64,000 nucleotides of DNA from Tabrizicola aquatica (GCF_002900975.1 NZ_PJON01000006.1:1-64000); one strand, 5' to 3'; shown: positions 1 through 8,203, numbered from the stretch's first letter. The notes: a model not told the origin generated them from the letters alone. Numbers and translations are program-made.

Positions 1-880
1 TCGACTGGCCCCAGCCGCGGTGGGTGCATTCCAGCGCGTCGCGCATCACCTTGACGTTGCCGGTGCAGTCGAACGAATAATCCGCCCCGCCGATCCTGTC
101 GAAGGGGGTCTTGGTCATCTCGACGATGGCCTGCACGACCGAGGTGCCCTGGGGCAGGTCCTTGGGGTTGAGGAAGTGGGTCATCCCGAACTTCTCGCCC
201 CATTCCTTCTTGTCGGTGTTCAGGTCGACGCCGATGATCATGTCGGCCCCGGCCATCTTCAGGCCCTGGATCACGTTCAGCCCGATCCCGCCCAGGCCAA
301 AGACCACGGCCTTGGCCCCGATCTCGACCTGAGCCGTGTTCAGGACCGCGCCGATGCCGGTGGTGACCCCGCAGCCGATGTAGCAGATCTTGTCGAAAGG
401 CGCATCGTCGCGGACCTTGGCCAGCGCGATCTCCGGCATCACGGTATGCTGCGCGAAGGTCGAGCAGCCCATGTAGTGATAGATCGGCGTGCCATCCAGC
501 ATGCTGAACCGGGTGGTCCCGTCCGGCATCAGCCCCTGCCCCTGGGTGGCACGGATCGCGGTGCAAAGGTTGGTCTTGCGGCTAAGGCAGGACGGGCACT
601 CCCGGCACTCCGGCGTGTAAAGCGGGATGACGTGGTCGCCCGGTTTCAGGCTTTTCACCCCCGGCCCGCATCTCACCACGACGCCCGCGCCCTCATGGCC
701 CAGGATCGAGGGGAAGATGCCTTCAGGGTCCGCGCCCGACAGGGTGAATTCGTCGGTGTGGCAGATGCCGGTGGCCTTGATCTCGACCAGGACCTCGCCT
801 TCCCTGGGGTCGTCAAGATTGACCTCCATGACCTGAAGCGGTTGGCCTGCGGCAACGGCAACGGCGGCACGGGTGCGCAT
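1..880 (-). CDS. frmA: S-(hydroxymethyl)glutathione dehydrogenase / class III alcohol dehydrogenase, 3' end cut off by the window
   Basis: The visible 293 residues (family about 375) are the N-terminal catalytic domain and most of the Rossmann domain of a zinc alcohol dehydrogenase. GICHTD places the catalytic zinc Cys at about residue 40, GHEGAG follows, and Cys 92, 95, 98 and 106 form the structural-zinc lobe. FGLGGIGLN is the NAD-binding loop. The family oxidises S-hydroxymethylglutathione formed from formaldehyde, and also reduces S-nitrosoglutathione. The start at 880 follows a GGGAGGAATACC-type ribosome binding site. It is divergent from the I78 lipoprotein pair. The C-terminus and any formylglutathione hydrolase neighbour lie outside the window. 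Confidence 0.95.
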   Translation of the reverse strand, partial: MRTRAAVAVAAGQPLQVMEVNLDDPREGEVLVEIKATGICHTDEFTLSGADPEGIFPSILGHEGAGVVVRCGPGVKSLKPGDHVIPLYTPECRECPSCLSRKTNLCTAIRATQGQGLMPDGTTRFSMLDGTPIYHYMGCSTFAQHTVMPEIALAKVRDDAPFDKICYIGCGVTTGIGAVLNTAQVEIGAKAVVFGLGGIGLNVIQGLKMAGADMIIGVDLNTDKKEWGEKFGMTHFLNPKDLPQGTSVVQAIVEMTKTPFDRIGGADYSFDCTGNVKVMRDALECTHRGWGQS

Positions 881-978
881 AAGGTATTCCTCCCTGAAGA
901 TTTTCCGGAACCTGTGCCAATCTCGGGCGTAAAGCAATCAGGGATTCGCCCATGCAACATCCATTCAGGACATCCGTC

Positions 979-1254
979 ATGAAACCCCTATCCGCCTTTC
1001 TTCTGTCGGCCCCGCTGCTGCTTGCGGCCTGTGTCGAGCCCTTGCCCACGCCGACGCCGACCAGCGATGCCTGTGGCGCCAGCGAGTTGCAGTACCTGGT
1101 TGGCCAGCCCGGCGTGGTGCTGGACGGGATGCGCTTCAGCCAGGACGTCCGGGTGATCCAGTACGGCATGGCGGTGACGATGGACTATCGCGCCGACCGG
1201 CTGAACTTCTGGCTGGACCGCCGCGACGTGATCGAGCGGGTTGTCTGCGGGTGA
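979..1254 (+). CDS. Lipoprotein with peptidase inhibitor I78-like domain (first of tandem pair)
   Basis: The 91-residue protein has a lipoprotein signal peptide (lipobox LLAAC, acylated Cys about 18) and then the I78-type signature DACGASELQYLVGQP. The C-terminal half ends in RVVCG, so the two mature-domain cysteines probably form a disulfide. Known I78 members are small serine-peptidase inhibitors; here it would be membrane-anchored in the periplasm. An in-frame ATG exists at 952, but the start at 979 is preferred because AGGA lies 8 bases upstream and the signal peptide then begins normally. The 3' end overlaps the next gene by 4 bases (GTGA), so the two are translationally coupled. Confidence 0.8.
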   Translation: MKPLSAFLLSAPLLLAACVEPLPTPTPTSDACGASELQYLVGQPGVVLDGMRFSQDVRVIQYGMAVTMDYRADRLNFWLDRRDVIERVVCG

Positions 1255-1514
1255 TCCGTCCGGCCCTGTCACTGGCGGTGGCTTCGCTGCTTGCCGGTTG
1301 TACCACCTCGGGCCCGCCGCTTGGCTGCGGCGCGGACGAGTTGCAGGGGCTGGTAGGCCAACCGCTTTCTGCGCTGAAGGCCGCGGTGCCGGAAGGCGGC
1401 TACAAGGTGGATTACCCCCTGCCTGACGGCACCGTGACGCTGGAGGATGTTTCGGACCGGTTGCGGGTCAGCGTTGACCGCGCGGAAATCATTCGCAGCG
1501 TAGGCTGCGGATAG
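1251..1514 (+). CDS. Lipoprotein with peptidase inhibitor I78-like domain (second of tandem pair)
   Basis: The 87-residue product starts at a GTG overlapping the upstream stop codon. It has lipobox LLAGC (Cys about 17) and the same GCGADELQGLVGQP core as its neighbour, and it likewise ends in VGCG. This looks like a tandem duplication followed by strong divergence: the core motif and end cysteine are kept and the middle is different. Probable role is periplasmic, membrane-anchored peptidase inhibition, inferred only from the family. The next gene is convergent cytochrome c', separated by a shared hairpin terminator. Confidence 0.78.
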   Translation: MIRPALSLAVASLLAGCTTSGPPLGCGADELQGLVGQPLSALKAAVPEGGYKVDYPLPDGTVTLEDVSDRLRVSVDRAEIIRSVGCG

Positions 1515-1519
1515 CAGAA

Positions 1520-1543
1520 GGCCCCGGTCTGATGACCGGGGCC
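1520..1543. terminator. Bidirectional hairpin terminator between I78 pair and cytochrome c'
   Basis: A perfect 10-bp stem (GGCCCCGGTC / GACCGGGGCC) with a TGAT loop lies 5 bases after the stop of the second I78 gene and 20 bases from the convergent cytochrome c' stop. The + strand continues TATTCCATTTC, a weak T tract, and the symmetry allows use by both genes. Confidence 0.7.
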
Positions 1544-1563
1544 TATTCCATTTCGCCTGTGGC

Positions 1564-2007
1564 TTACTTCTGTACGCGATAGGTGGTGTGGCAGTCCTTG
1601 CACGACCCGCCGATGGCCCCCATGCCAGCGCCGATCGTCTCGGCCGAGGCGACATCGATGGCCCCCGCCGCATCGCCAAGCGCCTTGGCCTTGACCAGGA
1701 AATCGTCCCAGTTGGTCCAGATCTCGGGCTTGGCTTCCGACACCGGGTCGGCCGCGCCCTGTTCGGCAAACGTCGCCTCGACCTTGCCGGCGGCCTCGAT
1801 CAGGGCGGCCTTGGCACCTTCGGCCTTGGCGGCGTCGAAGGGTTCTTTTCCGCTGGCCATGTTGCCAAGGATGCCGGTGTTCTGGCCGACCAGCTTCATC
1901 AGCTCGGACCGGGCGATGGCGTTGGGGTCGGTCGGTTCCGCGTCTTGGGCATAGGCGGCCCCGGCGACAAGAATCGCGCCGACGGCAAGGACTTTGACAA
2001 ACTGCAT
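1564..2007 (-). CDS. cycP: Cytochrome c' (periplasmic class II c-type cytochrome)
   Basis: The 147-residue precursor has a Sec signal peptide (about 1-20, cleaved after AAYA) and a single C-terminal haem motif CKDCH (about residues 136-140), the layout of class II cytochromes c'. The four-helix-bundle segment before it contains the usual LMKLVGQNTGIL and WDDFLVKAKALGDAAG stretches. In Rhodobacter, cytochrome c' binds and detoxifies nitric oxide in the periplasm. No cytochrome b partner is adjacent. It is divergent from imuB and convergent with the I78 lipoproteins. Confidence 0.93.
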   Translation of the reverse strand: MQFVKVLAVGAILVAGAAYAQDAEPTDPNAIARSELMKLVGQNTGILGNMASGKEPFDAAKAEGAKAALIEAAGKVEATFAEQGAADPVSEAKPEIWTNWDDFLVKAKALGDAAGAIDVASAETIGAGMGAIGGSCKDCHTTYRVQK

Positions 2008-2149
2008 TCCACTGGCTCCCGTGCTGGATGGACGCGGTCACTATAGGCGCGACATTCCGTCGCGTAAGCCCGCGTCATCTGCCATCACGCAGTTGTCATC
2101 GCAACCTTGGGGAAGACTCGACTCGCCTTGCGGTTCGTGGCAATCAATG

Positions 2150-2164
2150 GAACGAAAGGAGAAC
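2150..2164 (+). promoter_or_regulatory. LexA-type SOS box (GAACN7GAAC) overlapping the imuB ribosome binding site
   Basis: The sequence GAACGAAAGGAGAAC is an exact GAAC-N7-GAAC direct repeat, the reverse complement of the GTTC-N7-GTTC operator known for Rhodobacter and other alphaproteobacterial LexA proteins. It ends 3 bases before the preferred TTG start of imuB, and its spacer contains the AAAGGAG Shine-Dalgarno. A bound repressor would sit over the translation start region. A further GTTC lies at 2133-2136. Confidence 0.75.
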
Positions 2165-2167
2165 AAA

Positions 2168-3823
2168 TTGCCCGGTCGCCGCATCCTGTCGCTATGGTTC
2201 CCCCGGCTGGCCGCCGAACGGGTCGAGCGGTTGCGTCAGGACGTGCTGCCCGTTCCCCTGGCCGTGGTGGAAGAGGTGAGCGGCGCCCAGGTCCTCGCCT
2301 CGCTTTCTGCCGGGGCCGAAGGGGCGGGCCTGCGCCTGGGCCAGCCCCTGCGCGATGCGACCGCGATCTGCCCGGCCCTGCTGACCGTGCCTGCTGATCC
2401 CCTAGCCGAGGCGCGGTTCCTGGGCGTGTTGCGGCGCTGGGCGGGGCGCTTTTCGCCCTGGATCGCGGATGAACCGCCCGCCAGCCTGCTGATCGACCTG
2501 ACCGGCACCGCGCATCTTTTCGGCGGGGAAGCGGCGGTGCTGGCCCGCGTGGCCGAGGATTGCGCCGAACTGGGCCTGACCGTGCGCGCCGGCATTGCCG
2601 ATACCGCCGGGGCGGCCTGGGCGCTGGCGCGCTATGGGCGCAGCACGGTGGCCCCCCTACGCTCGGGCGATGCCATCGACCAGGAGGCGCGGGCCACCCG
2701 CTCGCGCGCGGCAAAGCGGCGGGGCTGGGAACGCGGCGGCAGCCTGCCCCGGCCGGTGGCGGCGCGGGGGGCCGATACGGCGATGATCGCGCCCCCCGGT
2801 CACCTGATCGAGGCGCTGCGCCCCCTGCCGCTGGCCGCCCTGCGGCTGGAAGCGGACGTTGTCGACCGCCTGATGCGGCTGGGGTTGCGCCAGGTGGGCG
2901 ACCTGATTGTCCTGCCCCGCGCGGCGCTGGCCCGCCGCTTCGGGATGGAGACGCTGCGCCGCCTGGACCAGGCCCTGGGGATGGAGCCCGAGCCGGTGAA
3001 CCCCGTCCGCCCGCCGCTGCACTTTGCCGTGCGGCTGACGCTGCCCGACCCGATCGGCCTGCGCGCGGATGTCGAGGCGGCGCTGGACCGGCTGCTGCCA
3101 CCCTTCTGCGCCAAGCTGCAGGCCAAGGGGCGCGGGGTGCGGCGGCTGGTGTTCCAGGCGCTCCGGGCGGATGGCGGGGTCTCCTCGGTCGAGGTGGGGC
3201 TGGCCCGCGCGGCGAACACGCCCGACCGGATCCGGCCGCTTCTGCACCTGAAGCTGGACCGGATCGACGCGGGCTTCGGGATTGACTGCCTGCGGCTTGA
3301 GGCGCTGACGACCGAGGCGCAGGCCCCGCTGCAACACCGCAGCCCGCTTGAACATGCCGCGCAGCCCGGCCGGTCAAACCCCCATGCGCTGGACGATCTG
3401 GTCGGCCGGCTGGGCGCGCGGCTGGGCGACGGGGCGGTGACGCGGCTGCATCCGGCCGAAAGCCATGTGCCCGCGAAAGGCGCCCAGGTGCTGATGGCAG
3501 CCTGGAGCCAGCCGCATGACGGCCCTTGGCCCGCCCCGCGCGCGCCGCGGCCGCTGGTGATGTTCCGCCCCGAACCCGTGGAGGCCCAGGACGGTCCCGA
3601 CCTGCCCGCCCGCTTTCGCTGGCGCCGGCGCGAGTTTGCGGTGCGGATGGCGGCGGGGCCGGAACGGCTGCAGGCCGAATGGTGGCTGGAGGACCCCGAC
3701 TGGCGCGAAGGCACCCGCGACTACTGGCGGGTCGAGGCCGAGGGGGGCGACCGGTTGTGGCTGTTCTACGGGCGCGGCGGGGCGGTGACCGAAGGCTGGT
3801 ACTGCGAGGGCGTCTTTGCCTGA
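2168..3823 (+). CDS. imuB: ImuB-like Y-family DNA polymerase homologue (SOS mutagenesis)
   Basis: The 551-residue protein begins MPGRRILSLWFPRLAAERV, typical of ImuB. It carries the degenerate Y-family palm region (PPASLLIDLTGTAHLFGG where active polymerases have the SIDE motif), HhH-like repeats around DVVDRLMRLGLRQVGDL, and the long C-terminal ImuB extension (WWLEDPDW, RDYWRVEAEGGDRLWLFY). ImuB is a catalytically inactive adaptor linking DnaE2 and the beta clamp during translesion synthesis. The TTG at 2168 is chosen because AAAGGAG is well spaced before it; an in-frame ATG at 2147 lies just upstream of the SOS box. imuA and dnaE2, usually adjacent, are absent here. Confidence 0.85.
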   Translation: MPGRRILSLWFPRLAAERVERLRQDVLPVPLAVVEEVSGAQVLASLSAGAEGAGLRLGQPLRDATAICPALLTVPADPLAEARFLGVLRRWAGRFSPWIADEPPASLLIDLTGTAHLFGGEAAVLARVAEDCAELGLTVRAGIADTAGAAWALARYGRSTVAPLRSGDAIDQEARATRSRAAKRRGWERGGSLPRPVAARGADTAMIAPPGHLIEALRPLPLAALRLEADVVDRLMRLGLRQVGDLIVLPRAALARRFGMETLRRLDQALGMEPEPVNPVRPPLHFAVRLTLPDPIGLRADVEAALDRLLPPFCAKLQAKGRGVRRLVFQALRADGGVSSVEVGLARAANTPDRIRPLLHLKLDRIDAGFGIDCLRLEALTTEAQAPLQHRSPLEHAAQPGRSNPHALDDLVGRLGARLGDGAVTRLHPAESHVPAKGAQVLMAAWSQPHDGPWPAPRAPRPLVMFRPEPVEAQDGPDLPARFRWRRREFAVRMAAGPERLQAEWWLEDPDWREGTRDYWRVEAEGGDRLWLFYGRGGAVTEGWYCEGVFA

Positions 3824-3839
3824 CGCCGCGGCCGGGACG

Positions 3840-3887
3840 CCGGAATTCTGCCGAAGAATTCCGGTCCGGAAATCGTTTCGATTTCCG
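3840..3887. repeat. Extragenic double palindrome, family 1 copy 1
   Basis: Two adjacent perfect inverted repeats lie 17 bases after the imuB stop. The first has 10-bp arms CCGGAATTCT / AGAATTCCGG (3840-3864, loop GCCGA). The second has 9-bp arms CGGAAATCG / CGATTTCCG (3867-3887, loop TTT). The same pair of motifs recurs in rearranged form at 32373-32415, and a sequence-divergent pair of the same design lies at 18344-18388. It could act as imuB terminator or as a REP-type element. Confidence 0.75.
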
Positions 3888-3931
3888 CTGCGCGGCTTGC
3901 CAGCCCATGCCACGCGTGAAACCATCGCCCG

Positions 3932-5233
3932 ATGAAGTCCAGAAGCCGCATTTCGGTGCAGCAGACGCAGCGGCTGTCGCTGACGACGACGCTTGCCGCG
4001 TCGATTCGCATCCTGCGCGCCGATGCCGCCGGCCTGTCGCGATACCTGGAAGAACAGGCGGCCGAGAATCCGCAACTGTTGCTCACCCGGCCGCCCCCCG
4101 CGGACTGGACACCGCGCTGGCGCTCGGTCCTGACCCCCGGCGCCGAGATGCCCGAGCCTGCGTCGGCCGCGCCCAGCCTGGTCTCGCATGCCCTGGCCCT
4201 GGTCGAAGCGCTGCGCCTGTCCCCCCGTGACCTCCGCCTTGCCGAAGCCCTGGTCGAGGCATTGGAGCCATCGGGCTGGCTGGGCACGTCCCTGCCCGCC
4301 ATTGCCCACCGTGCCGGCGCTTCGCAGCGCGAGGTCGAGGTTGTCCTGCAACGATTGCAGGCCCGGGCCGAGCCGACCGGGCTTTTTGCGCGTGACCTGA
4401 CCGAATGTCTGCGCCTGCAAGCGCAAGAAGCGGGCGAATTGGATGCCGTCATGGCCACCCTGCTGGACCGGCTGGACCTAGTCGCCAGCGGGGATATCGA
4501 CCGGCTGGCACGCGAGGCAGGCGTAGACCCGGACAGCATCCGCCAGCATATCGCGCGCCTGCGCCGCTATGATCCGAAGCCCGGCGCCGGGTTCGAGCCG
4601 ATGGCCGCCCCCCTGCGTGAGCCCGACCTGATCGCGGAAAAGCGGGAAGGCGTCTGGGTCGTGCAGCTGAATCGTTCGGCCCTGCCCACGCTTGCGGTGG
4701 CCGAAGGCCGGGCCAAGGGTCGGGCCGAAGCGCGCGCCCTGGTCCGTCTGGTCGAGGGGCGGAACGCCACCCTTCTGACAGTGGCGCAAGAGATCCTTGC
4801 CCGGCAACAGGCCGCGCTGGAGAATGGCCCCTCGGCCCTTGTGCCGATGCGGATGGCCGATGTGGCCGAGGCGCTTGACCTGCACGAAAGCACCGTCAGC
4901 CGCGTCGTCGCCGGCACCGCTGTCGACACGCCGCGCGGCACCTGGTGGCTGCGGGCGATGTTCACCCAGGCCCCGCGGGAAGGCGGCCCCTCGGCCGGCG
5001 CACTCCGCGACCGGCTGGCCCGGCTGGTCGCCGCAGAGGACGCCACCGCCCCCCTGTCGGACGAGGCGCTGGCCCTGGCTCTGGCAGAAGGCGGCGCGCC
5101 CATCGCCCGCCGCACGGTCGCCAAGTACCGCACGCTTCTTGGCCTGCCCCCGGCCCATCGTCGTCGCTCCCGCGCCGCGCGGCCGACCCGGCGTGTCGCT
5201 TCCGGGGATGACAGGGGCAGCAAGCTGCCGTAG
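3932..5233 (+). CDS. rpoN: RNA polymerase sigma-54 factor
   Basis: The 433-residue protein has the glutamine-rich region I (QQTQRLSLTTTLAASIRIL, then YLEEQAAENPQL), the central core-binding domain, the helix-turn-helix segment ADVAEALDLHESTVSRV followed by TPRGTWWL, and the C-terminal RpoN box ARRTVAKYR (about 401-409). Its length suits the short RpoN proteins of Rhodobacteraceae. Sigma-54 needs ATP-dependent enhancer-binding activators; no activator, nif or flagellar gene lies nearby, so this looks like a stand-alone copy. GTGAAACC precedes the ATG without a strong Shine-Dalgarno. Acidic region II appears reduced. Confidence 0.93.
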   Translation: MKSRSRISVQQTQRLSLTTTLAASIRILRADAAGLSRYLEEQAAENPQLLLTRPPPADWTPRWRSVLTPGAEMPEPASAAPSLVSHALALVEALRLSPRDLRLAEALVEALEPSGWLGTSLPAIAHRAGASQREVEVVLQRLQARAEPTGLFARDLTECLRLQAQEAGELDAVMATLLDRLDLVASGDIDRLAREAGVDPDSIRQHIARLRRYDPKPGAGFEPMAAPLREPDLIAEKREGVWVVQLNRSALPTLAVAEGRAKGRAEARALVRLVEGRNATLLTVAQEILARQQAALENGPSALVPMRMADVAEALDLHESTVSRVVAGTAVDTPRGTWWLRAMFTQAPREGGPSAGALRDRLARLVAAEDATAPLSDEALALALAEGGAPIARRTVAKYRTLLGLPPAHRRRSRAARPTRRVASGDDRGSKLP

Positions 5234-5281
5234 CTGGCAGAGGACGGCGGCGGGGCAAGCGCAACGGGGCAAGGGGCGGAA

Positions 5282-7282
5282 ATGGCGATCTTTCTGGGTG
5301 TCGATACCGGAGGCACCTACACCGATGCGGTGATCCTGGACGAGGCTGCGAACCGCGTCCTGGGCAAGGCCAAGGCGCTGACCAGCCGGCATGACCTGGC
5401 CATCGGCATCGGCCAGGCCGTCGATGCCGCCATTGCCGCCGCTGGGGTCAAGGCTGCCGACGTGGCGCTGGTCTCGCTGTCGACCACCCTTGCCACCAAC
5501 GCGCTGGTCGAAGGCCAGGGCGCCCGCGTGGCGCTGGTGTTCATCGGCTTTGACGACAGCGATCTTGCACGCGGCGGGCTGACCGAGGCGCTGAAGGGTG
5601 ATCCCGTCATCCGCCTGCCCGGCGGTCACACCCATGCCGGGACCGAGGTCACGGCCCTGGACCTGTCGCTCCTGGAGCTTCTGGTCCGTGAACAGGCCGA
5701 CGAGGTCTCGGGCTTTGCCGTCGCCGCGCAATTCGCTACCCGCAACCCGGCGCATGAGATTGCCGCCCGCGACCTGATCCGCCGCGTCACCGGCCGCCCG
5801 GTGACCTGCAGCCACGAACTGTCCGCCAACCTGAACGGCCCCAAGCGCGCGCTGACCGCCGTCCTGAATGCCCGGCTGATCGGCATGATCGACCGCCTGG
5901 TCGCCGCCTGCGAGCGGCACCTGACGGCGACGGGCATCGACGCCCCCCTGATGGTCGTGCGCGGCGATGGCGCCCTGATCAGCGCCGCCATGGTGCGCGA
6001 GCGCCCGATCGAAACCATCCTCTCCGGCCCCGCCGCCAGCATCGTCGGTGCGCGCTGGCTGACCGGAGAGCCGGACGCTCTGGTCAGCGATATCGGCGGC
6101 ACGACGACCGACGTCGCCCTTCTGCGCGACGGCCTGCCCGAGATCGACCCCCAGGGTGCCCGCGTCGGCGGCTTCCGCACCATGGTCGAGGCGGTGGCGA
6201 TGCGCACCTCGGGTCTGGGCGGCGACAGCGAGGTGCATCTGGTCACCGAGGGGCTGAAGGGCGGCCTGCGCCTTGGACCGCGCCGGTTGTTGCCGGTTTC
6301 GCTGCTGGCGGTCGATCACGGGCCCATGGTCCATGCCGCGCTGGACCGCTGGCTCTCGTCCGAAGCGGTGGGCGAGATGGATGGTCGCTTTGTCGTGCCG
6401 ATGACCGGCCAGCGCGGGGGCCTCAACGCCCGCGACCTTGCCGTGCTGGACCGGATCACCGCGCCGATGCCGATGGCCCATGCCCTGACCTCGCGGCTGG
6501 AGGTTGCGGCGCTGGAGCGGCTGGTGGCCCGGGGGCTGGTGATGCTGTCGGGCGTCACACCTTCGGACGCCAGCCATGTGCTGGGGCGGCTGGACAGCTG
6601 GGACGGCGCGGCCGCCGAAAAGGCGCTGCGCCTGATGGCGCGCCGGCGCACCGGCGCGGGCGAACGCTTTGCGCCCGGGCCGGACCCCCTGGCCCAGGCC
6701 ATCGTCGATCAGTTGACCCAGCAGACCGTGGATTGCCTTCTGGAAGCCGCCTTCGCCGAGGACCCGGCCTTTACCGCCGACCAGCCCGAGGCCTTGGCCC
6801 GCCAGCCCCTGACCAAAGCGGGGCTGAACCAGCATCGCGGCGTGGTCGAGGTCAGCCTGCGCCTTGGCGTGCCGGTGATCGGTCTGGGTGCCTCGGCCCC
6901 GTCCTATTACGGTGCGGTGGGCGAACGGCTGGGCTGCAAGATGATCCTGCCCGAACATGCCGGTGTGGCGAACGCCATCGGCGCGGTCGCGGGCCAGGTC
7001 AGCCAGCGCGCGACCGGCACCGTCTCCTCTCCCGCCGAAGGGCGCTTCGTGGCGCACCTGGCCGAGGGGGTCGAGGTCTTTACCTCGGCCGACGCCGCGC
7101 TTGCGGCGCTGGAGGTGGCGCTGGTGGCCGATGCGTCGGACCGCGCGCGTCAGGCCGGCGCCGTGGACCTGCGCGTCACCGTGGACCGCGATGTCAAAGA
7201 GGTCGATATCGAGGGCCGCCGGATGTTCATCGAGGCCCGCCTGACCGCCACCGCCTCGGGCCGCCCGCGCGTCGCCCGTTAG
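5282..7282 (+). CDS. Hydantoinase/oxoprolinase family protein (HyuA-like)
   Basis: The 666-residue product begins with the phosphate-binding motif GVDTGGTYTDAV, continues through a hydantoinase N-domain and repeats an actin-like ATPase motif at SDIGGTTTDVALL (about 264-276). These are hallmarks of the ATP-dependent hydantoinase A / 5-oxoprolinase / acetophenone carboxylase A family. The family hydrolyses or carboxylates ring or ketone substrates using ATP, usually with a HyuB subunit. No HyuB partner is adjacent and the length is close to stand-alone HyuA, so the substrate cannot be assigned. The ATG follows GGGGCGGAA. The gene overlaps the convergent next ORF by 4 bases. Confidence 0.85.
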   Translation: MAIFLGVDTGGTYTDAVILDEAANRVLGKAKALTSRHDLAIGIGQAVDAAIAAAGVKAADVALVSLSTTLATNALVEGQGARVALVFIGFDDSDLARGGLTEALKGDPVIRLPGGHTHAGTEVTALDLSLLELLVREQADEVSGFAVAAQFATRNPAHEIAARDLIRRVTGRPVTCSHELSANLNGPKRALTAVLNARLIGMIDRLVAACERHLTATGIDAPLMVVRGDGALISAAMVRERPIETILSGPAASIVGARWLTGEPDALVSDIGGTTTDVALLRDGLPEIDPQGARVGGFRTMVEAVAMRTSGLGGDSEVHLVTEGLKGGLRLGPRRLLPVSLLAVDHGPMVHAALDRWLSSEAVGEMDGRFVVPMTGQRGGLNARDLAVLDRITAPMPMAHALTSRLEVAALERLVARGLVMLSGVTPSDASHVLGRLDSWDGAAAEKALRLMARRRTGAGERFAPGPDPLAQAIVDQLTQQTVDCLLEAAFAEDPAFTADQPEALARQPLTKAGLNQHRGVVEVSLRLGVPVIGLGASAPSYYGAVGERLGCKMILPEHAGVANAIGAVAGQVSQRATGTVSSPAEGRFVAHLAEGVEVFTSADAALAALEVALVADASDRARQAGAVDLRVTVDRDVKEVDIEGRRMFIEARLTATASGRPRVAR

Positions 7283-8019
7283 GCCGGGCCGGTCCAGGGC
7301 AGGGTGAAGGCCGGGGGCAACTTCGGCGACCACTGTCGGTTGGTCTCGTAAAGATGGCGGAACCCGGCCAGCAGCACCTCGCGCGTGTCCGGGTGCAGAC
7401 GCGAGATTTCGGCGAACTGGGCCTCCAGCCGCCGCGCCGCCGTCCCACGGGCATCACCGATCCGCAGCGCGTGCAGCAGGGTGAGTGCCAGACAGGGCAC
7501 ATGCCCCGGCTGGCCAGGCGCATTCGCCACCAGGTCCACAACCCGCGACGGAACGCCCGACAGATCGGGATAGGCCAACCGGTCGTCCAGCAGCAGCGCC
7601 GCCAGTGCGGTCCGGTGCTGGTCTGCATCCGCTCCGAAATCCGCCCGCGCCACATGGTCCAGTTCGGCCGGCGTCATGCTTCGGACCAGGCCGGTCAGCG
7701 CCACCTCCAGATCGCCTGGCGTCGCTGTTACCAGGTCGTCCGCCGTCGGACGGCAGGTCCCGGAAATCTGTCCCAGGACGCGCAGTTCCTCGATCGCGTT
7801 CATCAGCGCCGCCCGAACCGCGTTCGGCCGCTGCCGGAACCCGCGCCCCTGCCGGGCCAGATCCCAATCCGCGTCGCTGACCGAGCCGCCAGTGATGACC
7901 CCGGTCAAAAGCCGTGCTGCCGCGCCGGCCGGATCGTCCGGCACGACCCGCGTCGCAACCCTGTCTAGATCGGCCAGCACCTGTCTGGTGCGAAACCCGG
8001 TAGAGCCTGAAATATGCAT
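7279..8019 (-). CDS. Conserved-looking protein of unknown function
   Basis: I do not recognise this 246-residue soluble protein. It has no signal peptide or membrane segment and reads as mainly helical, with alternating acidic and basic helices (AVRAALMNAIEELRVLG, TREVLLAGFRHLYETNRQW) and two cysteines. Codon use matches its neighbours and it is the only long ORF here with sensible composition. It ends inside the last codons of the convergent hydantoinase gene. The ATG at 8019 lies in a repeated ATGCAT-ACTG-ATGCAT sequence (8014-8029) and has no clear ribosome binding site, so a downstream GTG could be the true start. Confidence 0.6.
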   Translation of the reverse strand: MHISGSTGFRTRQVLADLDRVATRVVPDDPAGAAARLLTGVITGGSVSDADWDLARQGRGFRQRPNAVRAALMNAIEELRVLGQISGTCRPTADDLVTATPGDLEVALTGLVRSMTPAELDHVARADFGADADQHRTALAALLLDDRLAYPDLSGVPSRVVDLVANAPGQPGHVPCLALTLLHALRIGDARGTAARRLEAQFAEISRLHPDTREVLLAGFRHLYETNRQWSPKLPPAFTLPWTGPA

Positions 8020-8115
8020 ACTGATGCATATAGGGCCAAATGGCCGGACCGCACCCCCATAGGCGGCGATTCGCCCTTGACCTCGTCCACTGGCGCCCTT
8101 AATCCGCGCCGCAGT

Positions 8116-8192
8116 GGCTAGGTAGCTCAGTTGGTTAGAGCATGCGACTCATAATCGCAGGGTCGGGGGTTCGAGTCCCCCCCTCGCCACCA
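8116..8192 (+). tRNA. tRNA with CAU anticodon (tRNA-Met, or tRNA-Ile2 if lysidine-modified)
   Basis: A 77-nt cloverleaf is visible: acceptor GGCTAGG / CCTCGCC, D arm TAGCTCAGTTGGTTAGAGC, anticodon stem TGCGA / TCGCA with loop CTCATAA (anticodon CAT), T arm GGGGGTTCGAGTCCCCC, discriminator A and encoded CCA. The acceptor stem has one T.C mismatch at pair 4:69 (8119 with 8185); all other pairs are intact. A CAU anticodon can mean elongator Met, initiator Met or Ile2. The A.U-rich initiator hallmarks are absent; Met against Ile2 cannot be settled by eye. Confidence 0.93.
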
Positions 8193-8203
8193 TTTCCCAA
8201 ATC

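Noticed and set aside
4478-7333. A 951-codon open frame on the minus strand
   Set aside because: It runs antisense through rpoN and the hydantoinase gene, and its translation is rich in Arg, Gly, Gln and His as expected for a GC-rich complement; both sense genes have clear family motifs.
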